Assembly (NCBI RefSeq): GCF_016584085.1
Contig: NZ_NRSJ01000029.1
Coordinates: 1 to 62,471, forward strand
DNA length: 62,471 bases
DNA from: Halochromatium glycolicum
Lineage (GTDB): Bacteria > Pseudomonadota > Gammaproteobacteria > Chromatiales > Chromatiaceae
Direction: 5' to 3'
Numbering within the stretch: the first letter of the stretch is position 1; every line of letters starts with the position of its first letter. The position numbers and the translations under genes are program-made. Of this stretch, positions 21,581 to 31,285 are shown piece by piece. The notes under the pieces were generated by a model. That model was not told the origin of the DNA, searched no databases, and saw nothing but the letters and a program-made list of their open reading frames with translations.

Positions 21581-23296
21581 TTAGCCACTGCTCGCTGGCA
21601 TCCCGCCCAATGCCCTTGAGTCATCCGCCGCAACGCGCTTGCGGTGGATGGCGATGATGTTGTCGGCGGCGAAGTCGACCGCATCGCGGAACGGATAGAG
21701 GATGATCGGCGCCCCGGCGCGCCAGAGCTTGGCGCCGCGCGCCTCGTCGCGGGCGACGACGGCGATCTCGCCGCTGAAGCGGCGCTCCGCCAACGCATGG
21801 AGCAGCATCCGGTTGGACTCGATATCGGGCAGGGTGCTGATGACCCACTGCAGCCCATCGAGCGGCAGGGCATCGAGGAAGGCCGGGTCATGGCCGTCGC
21901 CGAAGCAGACCGGCAGCTCGCCCTGCTGCGCCAGCGTGCGCACCAGCTCCGGATCGCAGTCGACCCCGAGCACGCGCAGCCCGCCCGCCTGTAGCCGTTT
22001 GGCCATGCGCAGGCCATAGCGCCCTAGACCCAACACCAGCACCTGCGGCCGCAGATCGGCCGCGACCTGCTGCTCGGCGGCGATCTCGCGCTCCGGCCGT
22101 GCGCGCTCGAAGACACCGAGCACCGGCGCCAGCAGCCGATACAGCGGCTGCGAGTAGAGGATCATATAGGTCGACAGGGTGATGGTGACGATGCCGACCA
22201 GGGTGGTCAACCCGAGCGCCTCGAGCCCGATATGGCCGAGCCCGATCCCCATCGCGATGAAGACGATCGAGAACTCGCTGATCTGGGCCACCGTCAGCCC
22301 CGCGAGGAAGCCGGTGCGCTTGCGATAGCCCATCACCCCCATGATGGCCATCACGATCAGCGGGTTGCCGATCAGCACGAACAGCGACAGCAGCACCGCC
22401 GGCCAGACCTCGGCGCCGAGGGTCGAGAAGTCGAGCTCGGCACCGAGATCGACGAAGAAGAACAGCAGCAGGAAGTCGCGGATGCCGCTGAGCCGGGCGC
22501 TGATCGCCTCACGATAGGCGGTCGAGGCGAGCGAGAAACCGGCGAGGAAGGCGCCCGCCTCCTTCGAGAACCCGACCCATTCGCCCAGTGCCGCCAGCCC
22601 CGTCCCCCAAGCGATCGCGAAGATCAGCAGCAGCTCCTGCGAGCGCGCCATGCTGCGCACCAGCGGCGGGATCAGGTAGCGCATCAGCACGAACATCAGC
22701 ACCGCAGCGCCGAGGATGCGCCCTGCGAGCGAGGCGACCACCTCCCAGGGCGGGGCCTCGCTGCCGGCGCCGAGCGCGCTCATCGCCATCATCGCAATCA
22801 CCACGGCGATGTCCTGCACGATCAGGAAGCCGATCGCGATGCGCCCGTGCAGCGCATCGAGCTCGCCTTTATCCGAGAGCAGCTTGACGATGATGATGGT
22901 GCTCGAGAAGGTCAGCGCGACGGCGACGTAGAGCGCCTCGACCACGCCCTTGCCGAGCGCCAGGATGAGCAGGAAGCCGAAGACGATGGTGAAGGCGAGC
23001 TGGCCGAGGCCGGTGGCGAGCGCCACCTTGCCGATATCGCGCACCCGCGTCAGATCCAGCTTGAGGCCGACCACGAACAGCAGCACCGAGACGCCGATCT
23101 GCGCCAGCACGCTGACCTGATCATGGGATTTCACCAGCTCGAAGCCCGCCGGCCCGACCGCGATGCCGACGATGATGTAGGCGATCAGCACCGGCTGGCG
23201 CAGCTGCACCGCGATCGCCCCGGCCGCGGCGGCGATGACCAGCAGCATCGCCAGCTCGGCGAAGGGATCGATGATGACGCCGGAGAGGGTTAGCAC
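21581..23296 (-). CDS. CPA2-family cation:proton antiporter with TrkA-N domain (Kef-like)
   Basis: A 571-residue transporter. The antiporter domain spans residues 1-390 with about 12 membrane segments and includes LLFVVGLKLDLTRVRDIG and LLFFFVDLGAELDFSTLG. A cytosolic RCK/TrkA-N domain follows: VLVLGLGRYGLRMAKRLQ is the NAD-binding loop, near residue 425, with VDCDPE as the acidic end. This is the KefB/KefC or YbaL layout for K+ or Na+ exchange with protons. I favour the GTG at 23296 (VLTLSGVIIDPFAEL) with GGAG upstream; a longer ATG frame to 23344 adds an Arg-rich stretch unlike the family. Confidence 0.92.
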   Translation of the reverse strand: MLTLSGVIIDPFAELAMLLVIAAAAGAIAVQLRQPVLIAYIIVGIAVGPAGFELVKSHDQVSVLAQIGVSVLLFVVGLKLDLTRVRDIGKVALATGLGQLAFTIVFGFLLILALGKGVVEALYVAVALTFSSTIIIVKLLSDKGELDALHGRIAIGFLIVQDIAVVIAMMAMSALGAGSEAPPWEVVASLAGRILGAAVLMFVLMRYLIPPLVRSMARSQELLLIFAIAWGTGLAALGEWVGFSKEAGAFLAGFSLASTAYREAISARLSGIRDFLLLFFFVDLGAELDFSTLGAEVWPAVLLSLFVLIGNPLIVMAIMGVMGYRKRTGFLAGLTVAQISEFSIVFIAMGIGLGHIGLEALGLTTLVGIVTITLSTYMILYSQPLYRLLAPVLGVFERARPEREIAAEQQVAADLRPQVLVLGLGRYGLRMAKRLQAGGLRVLGVDCDPELVRTLAQQGELPVCFGDGHDPAFLDALPLDGLQWVISTLPDIESNRMLLHALAERRFSGEIAVVARDEARGAKLWRAGAPIILYPFRDAVDFAADNIIAIHRKRVAADDSRALGGMPASSG

Positions 23297-23410
23297 GGGG
23301 CAACGACTCCAAGATGAGGGACCCTGTCTTCGCGGCCGAGCCACCAGGCGGCCCGCGCCGAGGGCAGATGCCGCCCTCCGGGCCGCACCGTTGAGAACAA
23401 CGGGCCTCGG

Positions 23411-24211
23411 TCAGCGTGGGCGCTCGATGATCAGCCGCGAATCGACATCGGTCACACCAGGCACGTCGGCGGCCAGGGATTCGGCCACCTTGCGTTCGGC
23501 CGATGAGGTCACTGCGCCACTCAGGATCACCGTGCCCTCGCGCGCCTCGACCTCGATACTATGGGCATTGACGGTGGTGTCGAAGCGCAAGAGCCGCCGC
23601 AACCGGCTGGCGATCCAGGCGTCGTCCCGCTCGACGGCCGCGAGCTGCGCCTGCTGTTCACGGATCGCCGGGATGCGCGCCGGATCGACACTGATGTAGT
23701 TGAAGACCTCGTCGACCCCTTCAGTCGTCGCGGTCAGCGCGGCGATGCGGTCTTTGGTCGCTGTGGTGCCGACCTCACCGTTCAGCCGCACGGCGCCGCG
23801 GTTGACCTCGAGCTCGATACCGAGCCCTGCGGTATCCTTCTGCCAGCTTAGCGTCTGACGCAAGCGTGCCGCAGTGGTCAGGTCTTCTGCGTCGATATAG
23901 AGACGGCTCGGCGCATCGGCCAGCTCGGCATCGACGCGGATGGCATTGTCCAGATCGCTGCCACCGGCCACCAGTGCCGCCAAGGCCTCGGCCAGCTTGC
24001 GCTCGGACGGATCAGCCACGGCACCCTGCAAGCGCAAGCGGCCGTCTTCATCGGTCAGGCGAATGTCATAACCGTTCAGCAGCGGGTTGGTCTCGATCAA
24101 GGTCTGCGCCCGAACGTCGATGTCGGACTGCGCCTGCGCGGCGCCGACGGACAGAAGGAGCGCCAGTGAAGAGCCAGCGAGCAGAAAGCTGGCCGCATTG
24201 TGCTGAGACAT
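23411..24211 (-). CDS. exported protein with three BON domains
   Basis: A 266-residue protein with a signal peptide (FLLAGSSLALLLSVGAAQAQ). Three BON repeats follow: about residues 30-95 (VRAQTLIETNPLLNGYDIRL), 105-180 and 185-266 (TVNAHSIEVEAREGTVILSG). BON domains bind phospholipid or peptidoglycan surfaces; OsmY-like proteins of this kind protect the envelope in osmotic stress. I start at ATG 24211 immediately before the signal peptide. It is transcribed toward the Kef-like antiporter, 114 bp apart, and the two may share an osmotic-stress role. Confidence 0.88.
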   Translation of the reverse strand: MSQHNAASFLLAGSSLALLLSVGAAQAQSDIDVRAQTLIETNPLLNGYDIRLTDEDGRLRLQGAVADPSERKLAEALAALVAGGSDLDNAIRVDAELADAPSRLYIDAEDLTTAARLRQTLSWQKDTAGLGIELEVNRGAVRLNGEVGTTATKDRIAALTATTEGVDEVFNYISVDPARIPAIREQQAQLAAVERDDAWIASRLRRLLRFDTTVNAHSIEVEAREGTVILSGAVTSSAERKVAESLAADVPGVTDVDSRLIIERPR

Positions 24212-24419
24212 GGAAGGATTCCTCTTCTCGGGCTTGGGTCGGCAAGGCCGCTGCGCCGCTGTCAACGAGAACAGCAGAGACCATTGGTGCCCAGCATACC
24301 GTTCCCGAGGCCTGTATTGGTGACTGGTTTCGGGGCCGAGGCCCACTCAGACCGGTGCACCGCAACCAGCCGGCCGTCCAAGTACAGGATGTCCAAGGCC
24401 TTCCGCAGCAGGCCCAGTC

Positions 24420-24461
24420 AGGAAGGCCCGCTTAGGAAGGCCCGCTTAGGAAGGCCCGCTC
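24420..24461 (+). repeat. 14-bp tandem repeat, three copies
   Basis: AGGAAGGCCCGCTT is repeated three times head to tail (last base C in the third copy). It overlaps the end of the small minus-strand frame. A separate 13-bp repeat GCCCAGTCGCTGG occurs twice at 24608-24633. Confidence 0.8.
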
Positions 24462-24699
24462 AGGATTTGGCGGCCTTGCGCTCGTCGAACCGGCCCTTCC
24501 CCTGCGTGTCGGCCTCCTCCTGCTGTTCCAGAAAGGCGCGCTCGGCGCCGGTGATCAGTGACGCGTTCTCTTCGTCGACCAATGAAAGCCTCGGGGCGAT
24601 CGCCAGGCCCAGTCGCTGGGCCCAGTCGCTGGGCCCAACGATCCTCGTCGGTGGTCTGCAGCGCCTGCGTTGCCTCTGAAGCGCAGCAGTCCGCTGCAT
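24460..24699 (-). CDS. possible small protein of unknown function
   Basis: A 79-codon frame whose second half reads like real protein (PRLSLVDEENASLITGAERAF, then QGKGRFDERKAAKS at the end). The first half is Arg-rich and overlaps a 13-bp tandem repeat. No ribosome site or known domain is visible. It may be the C-terminal remnant of a longer gene. Confidence 0.3.
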   Translation of the reverse strand: MQRTAALQRQRRRCRPPTRIVGPSDWAQRLGLAIAPRLSLVDEENASLITGAERAFLEQQEEADTQGKGRFDERKAAKS

Positions 24700-24773
24700 C
24701 CGCCGGAGACGGCGATTGCTTTTCCGAGCTGAAGGTCAAGACGGGGGATCAAGATTGAGGATCAAGACGGGGG

Positions 24774-27700
24774 TCAAGCCGCCACTGCGAGCGCTTCGCG
24801 CTCGATCTCCTGACCCGAGATCCGGTGACGGTCCATGAGCGTCTCCGGTTCACCGGAGCGTGGCTCGCCGGTCACACCGAGCCGGAAGACCCGGCCGAGC
24901 CGGCCGACTTGCGAAGCGACCGCATCGCCGAGACCGCCGTCGCGATTGTGGTCCTCGATCACCAGCAGGGTGCCGGTCTCCTCGGCCGCGCGCTTCAGGG
25001 TCGGCACGTCAAGCGGCTTGACCGAATAGGCATCGATCACCCGGGTGCAGACCCCCTGCTCGCGCAGCCGGTTGCTGGCCTCGAGCGCCGTATGGACGGT
25101 GATGCCGGCGGCCACCAGCGTGAGCCGGTCCTCGGTCGATTCGGCGAGGGTCTTGCTGCCGCCAATCTCGAAGGGCTCGTCGGACTGGTAGAGCACCGGC
25201 GTCTTGCCGCGGGTGGTACGCAGATAGACGATACCATCATGCTCGAGACCGGCCTCGGTCAGGCGCTCGGCGCTGACGGCATCGCTCGGATAGAGCACCG
25301 TGGTGCCGTTGAGCGCCCGAAACATCGCGATGTCCTCGAGCCCCATCTGCGATGGCCCGTCCTCGCCGATCGAGACGCCGGCATGGCTGCCGCAGATCAG
25401 CATGCGCGGCTGCTGCGAGTGGACCGCCATCCGGATGATGTCATAGGCCCGGGTCAGGAAAGCGGCGAAGGTCGCGACGCAGGGCCGCTTGCCGCTGGCC
25501 GAGAGGCCGAGCGCCGCACCGAGCATATTCTGCTCGGCGATCTGCGCCTCGATGAACCGTTCGGGGAACGCCTTAGCGAACTGCTCGGTCTTGGTCGAGT
25601 TCTTCACATCGCCGTCAAGGACGACCAGGTCATCGAAGCGGCTGCCCAGTTTCTCGAGCGCGTTGCCGAAGGCAGCGCGGGTGGCCACCTCGGCACCGAG
25701 CTCATAGTCGACCTGCAATGGGGCCTGAGTTTGCGCCTGCATGCGCTCGCTGGCCGCCTGGGCCTTGGCCGCGGCCGTCGGCTCGCCGGCCGCCAGCCGG
25801 CGCGGCTCGACCAGCACACGCACATCGGGCTCGGCGATCTCGGCGAGGGCCTGAGCCAGCTTGTCGTCGTCGAGGGCCTTGCCGTGCCAGCCCTCGGCAC
25901 CCTCCAGGAAGGACACGCCCTTGCCCTTGACGGTGCGGGCGATGATCGCGGTCGGACCCGGTTCCCGCGTGGCCTTGAGCGCCGGCAGGATGGCGCCGAA
26001 GTCATGGCCGTCGATCTCCAGCGTGCGCCAGCCGAAGGCACGAAAGCGTCCGGCCAGCACCGAGGTGTCCTGTCCGTAGGGGGCCGGGCCGCTTTGCTCG
26101 AGGCCGTTGGCATCGACGATGGCGACGACCTGCTGGAGCCGCTGATCCGCGGCGAACTGCGCGGCCTCCCAGACCGAGCCTTCGGAGCACTCACCGTCGC
26201 CGAGCAGGCAGAACAGCCGAGCGCCGATCCCGTCCAGCCGGTCCGCCAAGGCCATCCCGTTGACCGCGGCGAGGCCCTGGCCCAGTGAGCCGGTCGCGAC
26301 CGGAATCCAGGGGTTGCGCGGGGTCGGATGGCCTTCGAGATCACTGTCGACCTGCCGCAGGGTCAGCGGGTCGGAGTCGATCGCGCCCGCCTCGGACAAG
26401 GCCGCCCAGAGGATGGGCGCGGCGTGGCCCTTCGAGAGCAGGAAGCGGTCCTGATCCCGGGCACCGGGCGCGTTCGGGTCCCAGCGCATCTCGTGGAAGA
26501 ACAGGGCAGCGACCAGATCAGCACAGGATAGCGACGAGGTCGCATGGCCGGAGCCGGCGCGGCTGGTCATCCGCAGTGCCTCGGCGCGCAGCCGGTTGGC
26601 GGCGCCGACCAGCGGCGTCGCGCGCTCGGCCTCCTCGGTCCGCTCGATGCGCTGGGTGAGTCGCTGCAATAGCTGGTCATAGGGGTCGATGAACTTCTGC
26701 ACCCCTTCGGCGACCAGCTGATGGGTGATCGCATCGAGGTCGATCTCGAGTGTCCGCTGCAGTCGCTCCAGCACCGCAGCCGCCTCGTCGGTGCTGCCCG
26801 CCGCCGAGACCTCGATCCAGCCGTGATCGTCGAAGGCGTCCGCGGTCGCCTCTGGCATGGTCGAGATGGTCTGCGGCAGGATCAGCGACTCGATGTAATG
26901 GGTATCCGACAGGTCCGGGTCCTTCGTGCCGGCGCTGGCCCAGACCAGCCGCTGCGTGCGCGCCCCCGCCTCGGCCAGACGCTGCCAGCGCTCGCTCGCG
27001 GTCAGCTCGACGAATCGCGCATAGGCCATCTGGGCGTTGGCCACTGCGGTGCGCCCGAGCAAGGACTCCGCCTCGGTGACGATGCGCTCATCGACCTGCG
27101 GATCGATGCGCTGACGCAGCTCGCGGTCCACGGCGGTATCGATCCGGCTCAGGAAGAAGCTGGCGACCGACGCGACCGTCTGCAGATCCTTGCCGTCGCG
27201 CAGACGCTGCTCCATGGCCCTGAGATAGGTCTGCGCGGTCTGCTCGTAGGCATCGAGCCCGAACAGCAGCGTGATGTTGACGTTGATCCCATCCACCAGC
27301 AGCGCCTCGACGGCATGCAGGCCCTGCGGCGTGCCGGGCACCTTGATCAGCAGGTTCGGACGTCCGACCCGGTCCCAGAGCTCGCGCGCCTGACGCAGCG
27401 TTGCGACCGGATCGTAGGCGAGGTGCGGCGAGACCTCGAGGCTGACGAAACCATCGAGCCCGTCGGTCGCCTCATAGACCGGCAGCAGCAGATCGCACGC
27501 ATCGCGCATGTCATCGGTCGCGAGCCGCTCGTAGACGGACTCGGCAGCAACCGAGCCGTCGTCGTCCGCGAGGGCGTCGATCGCCACGGCGATACGGTCG
27601 TCGTAGGCAGAGGAATCGCCCATGGCCTTGGCGAAGATTGCAGGATTGGAGGTGATCCCGGAGAGACCCTGCTCGCGGATGCGTGAGGCAAGCCGGCCGT

Positions 27701-27782
27701 CGTCGAGCATGTCGCGGGATAGGCTGTCGAGCCAGAAGCGCTGGCCGTGATCGTTGAGCTTGGCGAGTTGACGATTCGGCAT
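24774..27782 (-). CDS. transaldolase-transketolase fusion protein
   Basis: A 1002-residue enzyme joining two pentose phosphate/Calvin-type activities. Residues 1-360 are transaldolase: WLDSLSRDMLDDGRL, GITSNPAIFAKAM, and NLLIKVPGTPQGL with the Schiff-base lysine. From about 385 the transketolase part runs through SGHATSSLSCADLV, FLLSKGHAAPILW, the thiamine diphosphate motif LLGDGECSEGSVWEAA and IVDANGLEQ. The pyrimidine-binding and C-terminal domains follow. I start at ATG 27782 (MPNRQLAKL) behind GAGGGG. Fusing the two enzymes that share sedoheptulose-7-P and other sugar phosphates would keep their intermediates together. No other sugar-phosphate gene is adjacent. MITE copy B lies 36 bp upstream of the ATG. 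Confidence 0.94.
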   Translation of the reverse strand: MPNRQLAKLNDHGQRFWLDSLSRDMLDDGRLASRIREQGLSGITSNPAIFAKAMGDSSAYDDRIAVAIDALADDDGSVAAESVYERLATDDMRDACDLLLPVYEATDGLDGFVSLEVSPHLAYDPVATLRQARELWDRVGRPNLLIKVPGTPQGLHAVEALLVDGINVNITLLFGLDAYEQTAQTYLRAMEQRLRDGKDLQTVASVASFFLSRIDTAVDRELRQRIDPQVDERIVTEAESLLGRTAVANAQMAYARFVELTASERWQRLAEAGARTQRLVWASAGTKDPDLSDTHYIESLILPQTISTMPEATADAFDDHGWIEVSAAGSTDEAAAVLERLQRTLEIDLDAITHQLVAEGVQKFIDPYDQLLQRLTQRIERTEEAERATPLVGAANRLRAEALRMTSRAGSGHATSSLSCADLVAALFFHEMRWDPNAPGARDQDRFLLSKGHAAPILWAALSEAGAIDSDPLTLRQVDSDLEGHPTPRNPWIPVATGSLGQGLAAVNGMALADRLDGIGARLFCLLGDGECSEGSVWEAAQFAADQRLQQVVAIVDANGLEQSGPAPYGQDTSVLAGRFRAFGWRTLEIDGHDFGAILPALKATREPGPTAIIARTVKGKGVSFLEGAEGWHGKALDDDKLAQALAEIAEPDVRVLVEPRRLAAGEPTAAAKAQAASERMQAQTQAPLQVDYELGAEVATRAAFGNALEKLGSRFDDLVVLDGDVKNSTKTEQFAKAFPERFIEAQIAEQNMLGAALGLSASGKRPCVATFAAFLTRAYDIIRMAVHSQQPRMLICGSHAGVSIGEDGPSQMGLEDIAMFRALNGTTVLYPSDAVSAERLTEAGLEHDGIVYLRTTRGKTPVLYQSDEPFEIGGSKTLAESTEDRLTLVAAGITVHTALEASNRLREQGVCTRVIDAYSVKPLDVPTLKRAAEETGTLLVIEDHNRDGGLGDAVASQVGRLGRVFRLGVTGEPRSGEPETLMDRHRISGQEIEREALAVAA

Positions 27783-27818
27783 TCCGCACCCCTCGATGAT
27801 TCGAATGACAATGACTAA

Positions 27819-27975
27819 GGCGATTTCTGTCAAAGCTCATACCGCCTTGCTGGTCTTGTCGCTCGCCTTCTTCGTCGCGCCGCCGGTCACATAGCCCGGC
27901 TATGCTCCCGGCGACGCTCCTCGAAGGCAAACGAAAATCCTACGCAATTCGGTACGAGCTTTTCCGGCAATCGCC
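27819..27975 (+). repeat. 157-bp MITE-like element, copy B
   Basis: Full copy bounded by GGCGATT and AATCGCC, flanked on both sides by TAA (27816-27818 and 27976-27978). It diverges from the other copies at a few internal positions. It lies in the upstream region of the transaldolase-transketolase gene. Confidence 0.93.
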
Positions 27976-28202
27976 TAACGAGTCGGGATGAGCGGGTTGG
28001 CGCTCTAGCGGCCAGCCCCGCCCGAGTCCAGGATGCCAAGCAAGACGAAGGCCACCTCGCTGGAGGGACCAAGGCTCAGGGCGATCGCGAGCAGGTCCGT
28101 AAGATTCCGTAAGATCCAGGGCATCAGTGGGGCCAATGCCCCAACCGACGGTGCATAGCGCCCGCTGACGCACAGGCTGCTGATACGCGGAGTCTGTAGT
28201 AT

Positions 28203-28250
28203 GTTCTCGTTCGCTTGTGTTCTAGTTCGCTTGTGTTCTAGTTCACCCTG
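28203..28250 (+). repeat. 16-bp tandem repeat, three copies
   Basis: GTTCTCGTTCGCTTGT, GTTCTAGTTCGCTTGT and GTTCTAGTTCACCCTG lie head to tail about 75 bp upstream of the DUF2333-like gene. The position suggests either promoter-proximal slippage DNA or a repeated binding site. The rest of 27976-28326 shows no supported gene. Confidence 0.8.
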
Positions 28251-28326
28251 TTCTGAGCGCATGGTCTGAGCAAATGCTGTGATCGAAGCGCTCGATTTTC
28301 CTCAACAGCCCAAAGGAGGCTAGATC

Positions 28327-29316
28327 GTGACGGAAGCGAAGAAAAGCCCGCTCAAACGGTTCCTAGCATGGTTCGGCAAACAGACGGTGCTCTGGTCCGG
28401 TCTGATCATCGGCATCCCGGTGCTGCTCGCGGCGCTCTGGATCGGCGTGCTGATCTGGGTCTGGGATACCCCCACGATCAACGAGCAGTTTCAGGACCCG
28501 GACAACGCCAACCTCAATCGCTCCGAGAAGGGCGCCCTGCTGGCCGAGGCCATCACCTATCAGTTCCGGCGGCGACTGAACGAGCAGGGCGGCTGGGTTC
28601 CCAACGATCTGATCATCTTCTTTGAGCGCAACGCCGCTTGTGCGGCCGGAATCAAAGGTGAGCCGGGCGGCATCTGGTATGTGACCACCGAGATCTTCGA
28701 GGTCTTCGCCGACCGCACCGCCCGCACCGGCGGCTCGTCGCAGGACGACCCGCGTTTGACGAACGCCGCCAAGAAGTTCAACTACGATCCGCGGCGCTGG
28801 GGAATCTCCTGGCTCGGCGGCGCCGACTCCGAGCACGAATATGCACTCGGCTTCGAAGACTTCGACAGCTACGTCAACGACCTCCGGGCCGGTCAGGCTG
28901 TCAGCAATGTCCGCCCGGACGATTTGGCCGCGCTGCTCACCGAGCTCGGCGGTCAGAACGGGGCGATGGACAAGATCTATTCGCGTCTGAATGACGCCGC
29001 CAAGGTACCGCCCGAGGAGCGCCGCCAGCGGGTCTATTCGGCCATCTGCGCCTCGGCGGTCTCGGCGGACACGCTCGCGGCCATTCGGTCCGCCTACGGG
29101 CCGGATTTCGACCAGGATGCGCTAGTGGGGCTCGACGAGGCGATCCAAGAGCTCTACCGCGTCTCGCAGCTGTATCCGCCGATCGTCCTGAACGGCGCCG
29201 ACGACAGCCTCTGGCTCGTCAACCATGCCCGCAACATCGCTGCGATGATGTCGGCGACCTTCGACCCGATCCTTGACACGGCCCGCTCGCTGCCCGGCGG
29301 CGAGGTCGCCCGCTAG
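28327..29316 (+). CDS. membrane-anchored DUF2333-like protein
   Basis: A 329-residue protein with one N-terminal membrane helix (LIIGIPVLLAALWIGVLIWVW, residues 23-43) after a basic cytosolic start; the rest is probably periplasmic. The segment NEQGGWVPNDLIIF near residue 87 and the overall size resemble DUF2333 proteins, whose function is not known. AAGGAGG precedes the GTG start at 28327. The downstream membrane protein is on the same strand but 300 bp away. Confidence 0.65.
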   Translation: MTEAKKSPLKRFLAWFGKQTVLWSGLIIGIPVLLAALWIGVLIWVWDTPTINEQFQDPDNANLNRSEKGALLAEAITYQFRRRLNEQGGWVPNDLIIFFERNAACAAGIKGEPGGIWYVTTEIFEVFADRTARTGGSSQDDPRLTNAAKKFNYDPRRWGISWLGGADSEHEYALGFEDFDSYVNDLRAGQAVSNVRPDDLAALLTELGGQNGAMDKIYSRLNDAAKVPPEERRQRVYSAICASAVSADTLAAIRSAYGPDFDQDALVGLDEAIQELYRVSQLYPPIVLNGADDSLWLVNHARNIAAMMSATFDPILDTARSLPGGEVAR

Positions 29317-29616
29317 CGGCAGCGGAAGATGAGCACCACAGGCCCCTGGAGGCCGATGGCCATCTGCGCTGTGAAGTCAGACAGGACGAGCTGATCGCTC
29401 AATACCCCGCCGAGAAGCGGGAGGGTGTAACCTTCCGGGCAATGATGCACCTTGCCGCGTGAGAGGTGAGATCGAGGAGAGCAACCGATGGGCCGGTGCA
29501 GAGACACCGGCTCCTTCTGCGAAGGCGGCGGCGGCATGTGTTCCGAAGGCAGCCTTGCTGTTCCTGACGGAACCGGTGACCCTCGCTCCTCGCCGCATAC
29601 TGTTCGGAGGGCGGCA

Positions 29617-31074
29617 GTGGACCCGCGGGACGCCGTCAACCCACCTTCTGCACCCCCTGCAACGGGCGCCACCCCATCCGACTCGGAGACCACCGCTCGT
29701 CAGGCCATCGATATCGGCCTGATCGCGGTGATCTGCGCCTACATCATCACCGCACTCGTCGGACTCCCGCTCTTTCAGGACGGTGCCTGGTACTTTTTCA
29801 AGATCGCCACGCTTGGCGTAGCCGAGCCCCCCAACCTGCGTTACACGGCGCTGCTGCCCCAGTTGCCGACCATCTGGACCGCGCCCTTGCTCGACGACGC
29901 GGTGATGCTGCGGCATCTGTTCTCGCTGAGCTATGTGGCATTGCCACTCGCTTCTTTGCTGGCTTGCTGGCTACTCGTTCGGCGCCGGGCACCGGCGCTG
30001 ATGCTGTTTCCGCTGCTCTGGTTCCTGCTCAACCTGGTCAATTTCTCGGGTGTCTCAGAGCTGTTGTCGAGCCTTTATCTGACTTGGCCCTTGGTGCTGG
30101 CGATGCTCCTCGCCCCCGAGCGGACCTGGACCTGGGTCTACGCCGGAGTCACTGCGCCGATGCTCACAGCCCTGCATCCGCTCGCGTTTTTACCGGCGTT
30201 TGCATTGGCCTTGCTCGCTGCTGCGATCGCCTGGCTGAGGCCGCGCCTGCGACGGCCTTGGGGGCCGCTCGCCGGTCTGCTATTGGTCACCGGGTCGTTC
30301 CGACTGATGTGGACGGCTATGGGCGCCAACAGCTACGAGCGCGGACGATTACAGACCGATTCCGCGATCAATTACCTGATGACCGAGACCCCGGCCCAGC
30401 ATCTACTGCTCGCGGCAGTGTCGTTGCTCGGCGTCCTGCTGGCAGCAGGGATGCTCGCAAACGGTAAGGTGCGTGACGGGTGTCTGCGGATCGCTGGCGC
30501 GATTGCCTGGCTGTTGCCGGCGGTCGTGGTCCTGATCGCTCTGGAAATCCTCAATGGAGAAGGCATCAAGCTCAAGGCGGGCCTGAGCTTCGTCGTCGGA
30601 CTGGTGCTGATGGGCCTCGGCTCGGCGGTCGTGCTTGCGCCTTGGCTACCCCGAGGTCCCGGCATCACGGCCACCGAAACGCTCCACAATGGCCGAATCA
30701 GGATCGCCGCGCTCATCGTCACCTGCATGGTCACGCTGCTGTTGGCCAAGTCCGCCGCATGGTGGACCGCGACCCGGGGGCTGCAGAACCTATTGGGCGA
30801 GGCCGACACGGACTGCATTACGCTGAGCGCGACCGAGCCCTTTGGACTGCAATGGCCGTGGATGGCCATCATCGACGATTGGGCCACGCCGATGAATGCG
30901 CTGGCGTTCCGTCCCTACCTGGTACTGCAGCCCGAGCGGGGTATCGAGCCGGTGCCGCTGCTGCTCCGTCATGACCGTTGCGATATCGCCCGAAAGACCG
31001 GGAAGGTGTATCCGACCTCGTGGATCGAGCGCGACATCGAGGTCGTGAACGCCCGATTTGGGCCGCTCCGATAA
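29617..31074 (+). CDS. polytopic membrane protein of unknown function
   Basis: About 485 residues with roughly ten to eleven hydrophobic segments and a final soluble stretch of about 90 residues containing four cysteines or histidines near the end (DTDCITLS, LLRHDRCDIARKTG). The layout recalls GT-C-type glycosyltransferase-like membrane proteins, but I see no catalytic signature. I chose GTG at 29617 because GGAGG lies 6 bp upstream; the frame extends to ATG 29488 but that part looks non-native. The next gene, a radical SAM enzyme, begins 211 bp downstream. Confidence 0.7.
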   Translation: MDPRDAVNPPSAPPATGATPSDSETTARQAIDIGLIAVICAYIITALVGLPLFQDGAWYFFKIATLGVAEPPNLRYTALLPQLPTIWTAPLLDDAVMLRHLFSLSYVALPLASLLACWLLVRRRAPALMLFPLLWFLLNLVNFSGVSELLSSLYLTWPLVLAMLLAPERTWTWVYAGVTAPMLTALHPLAFLPAFALALLAAAIAWLRPRLRRPWGPLAGLLLVTGSFRLMWTAMGANSYERGRLQTDSAINYLMTETPAQHLLLAAVSLLGVLLAAGMLANGKVRDGCLRIAGAIAWLLPAVVVLIALEILNGEGIKLKAGLSFVVGLVLMGLGSAVVLAPWLPRGPGITATETLHNGRIRIAALIVTCMVTLLLAKSAAWWTATRGLQNLLGEADTDCITLSATEPFGLQWPWMAIIDDWATPMNALAFRPYLVLQPERGIEPVPLLLRHDRCDIARKTGKVYPTSWIERDIEVVNARFGPLR

Positions 31075-31285
31075 GAGCTCAGCTCAAGGCTACTGGGGTT
31101 CCGTGTCGACGCCACCGAAACTGGCATAACAGGAGCCGCTTGCCTAAAGAAGGGCCGCCGACTACTGTTCGTGAACGCCTTTGGGCCGTCGCGAGCCCGA
31201 ACCAGGATCATCGCACCTTTACAGCTGACCACGACGATAGGACATCTCATGCAGAAGAGCTTAACGAAACGCTGCTGACCCCGTC

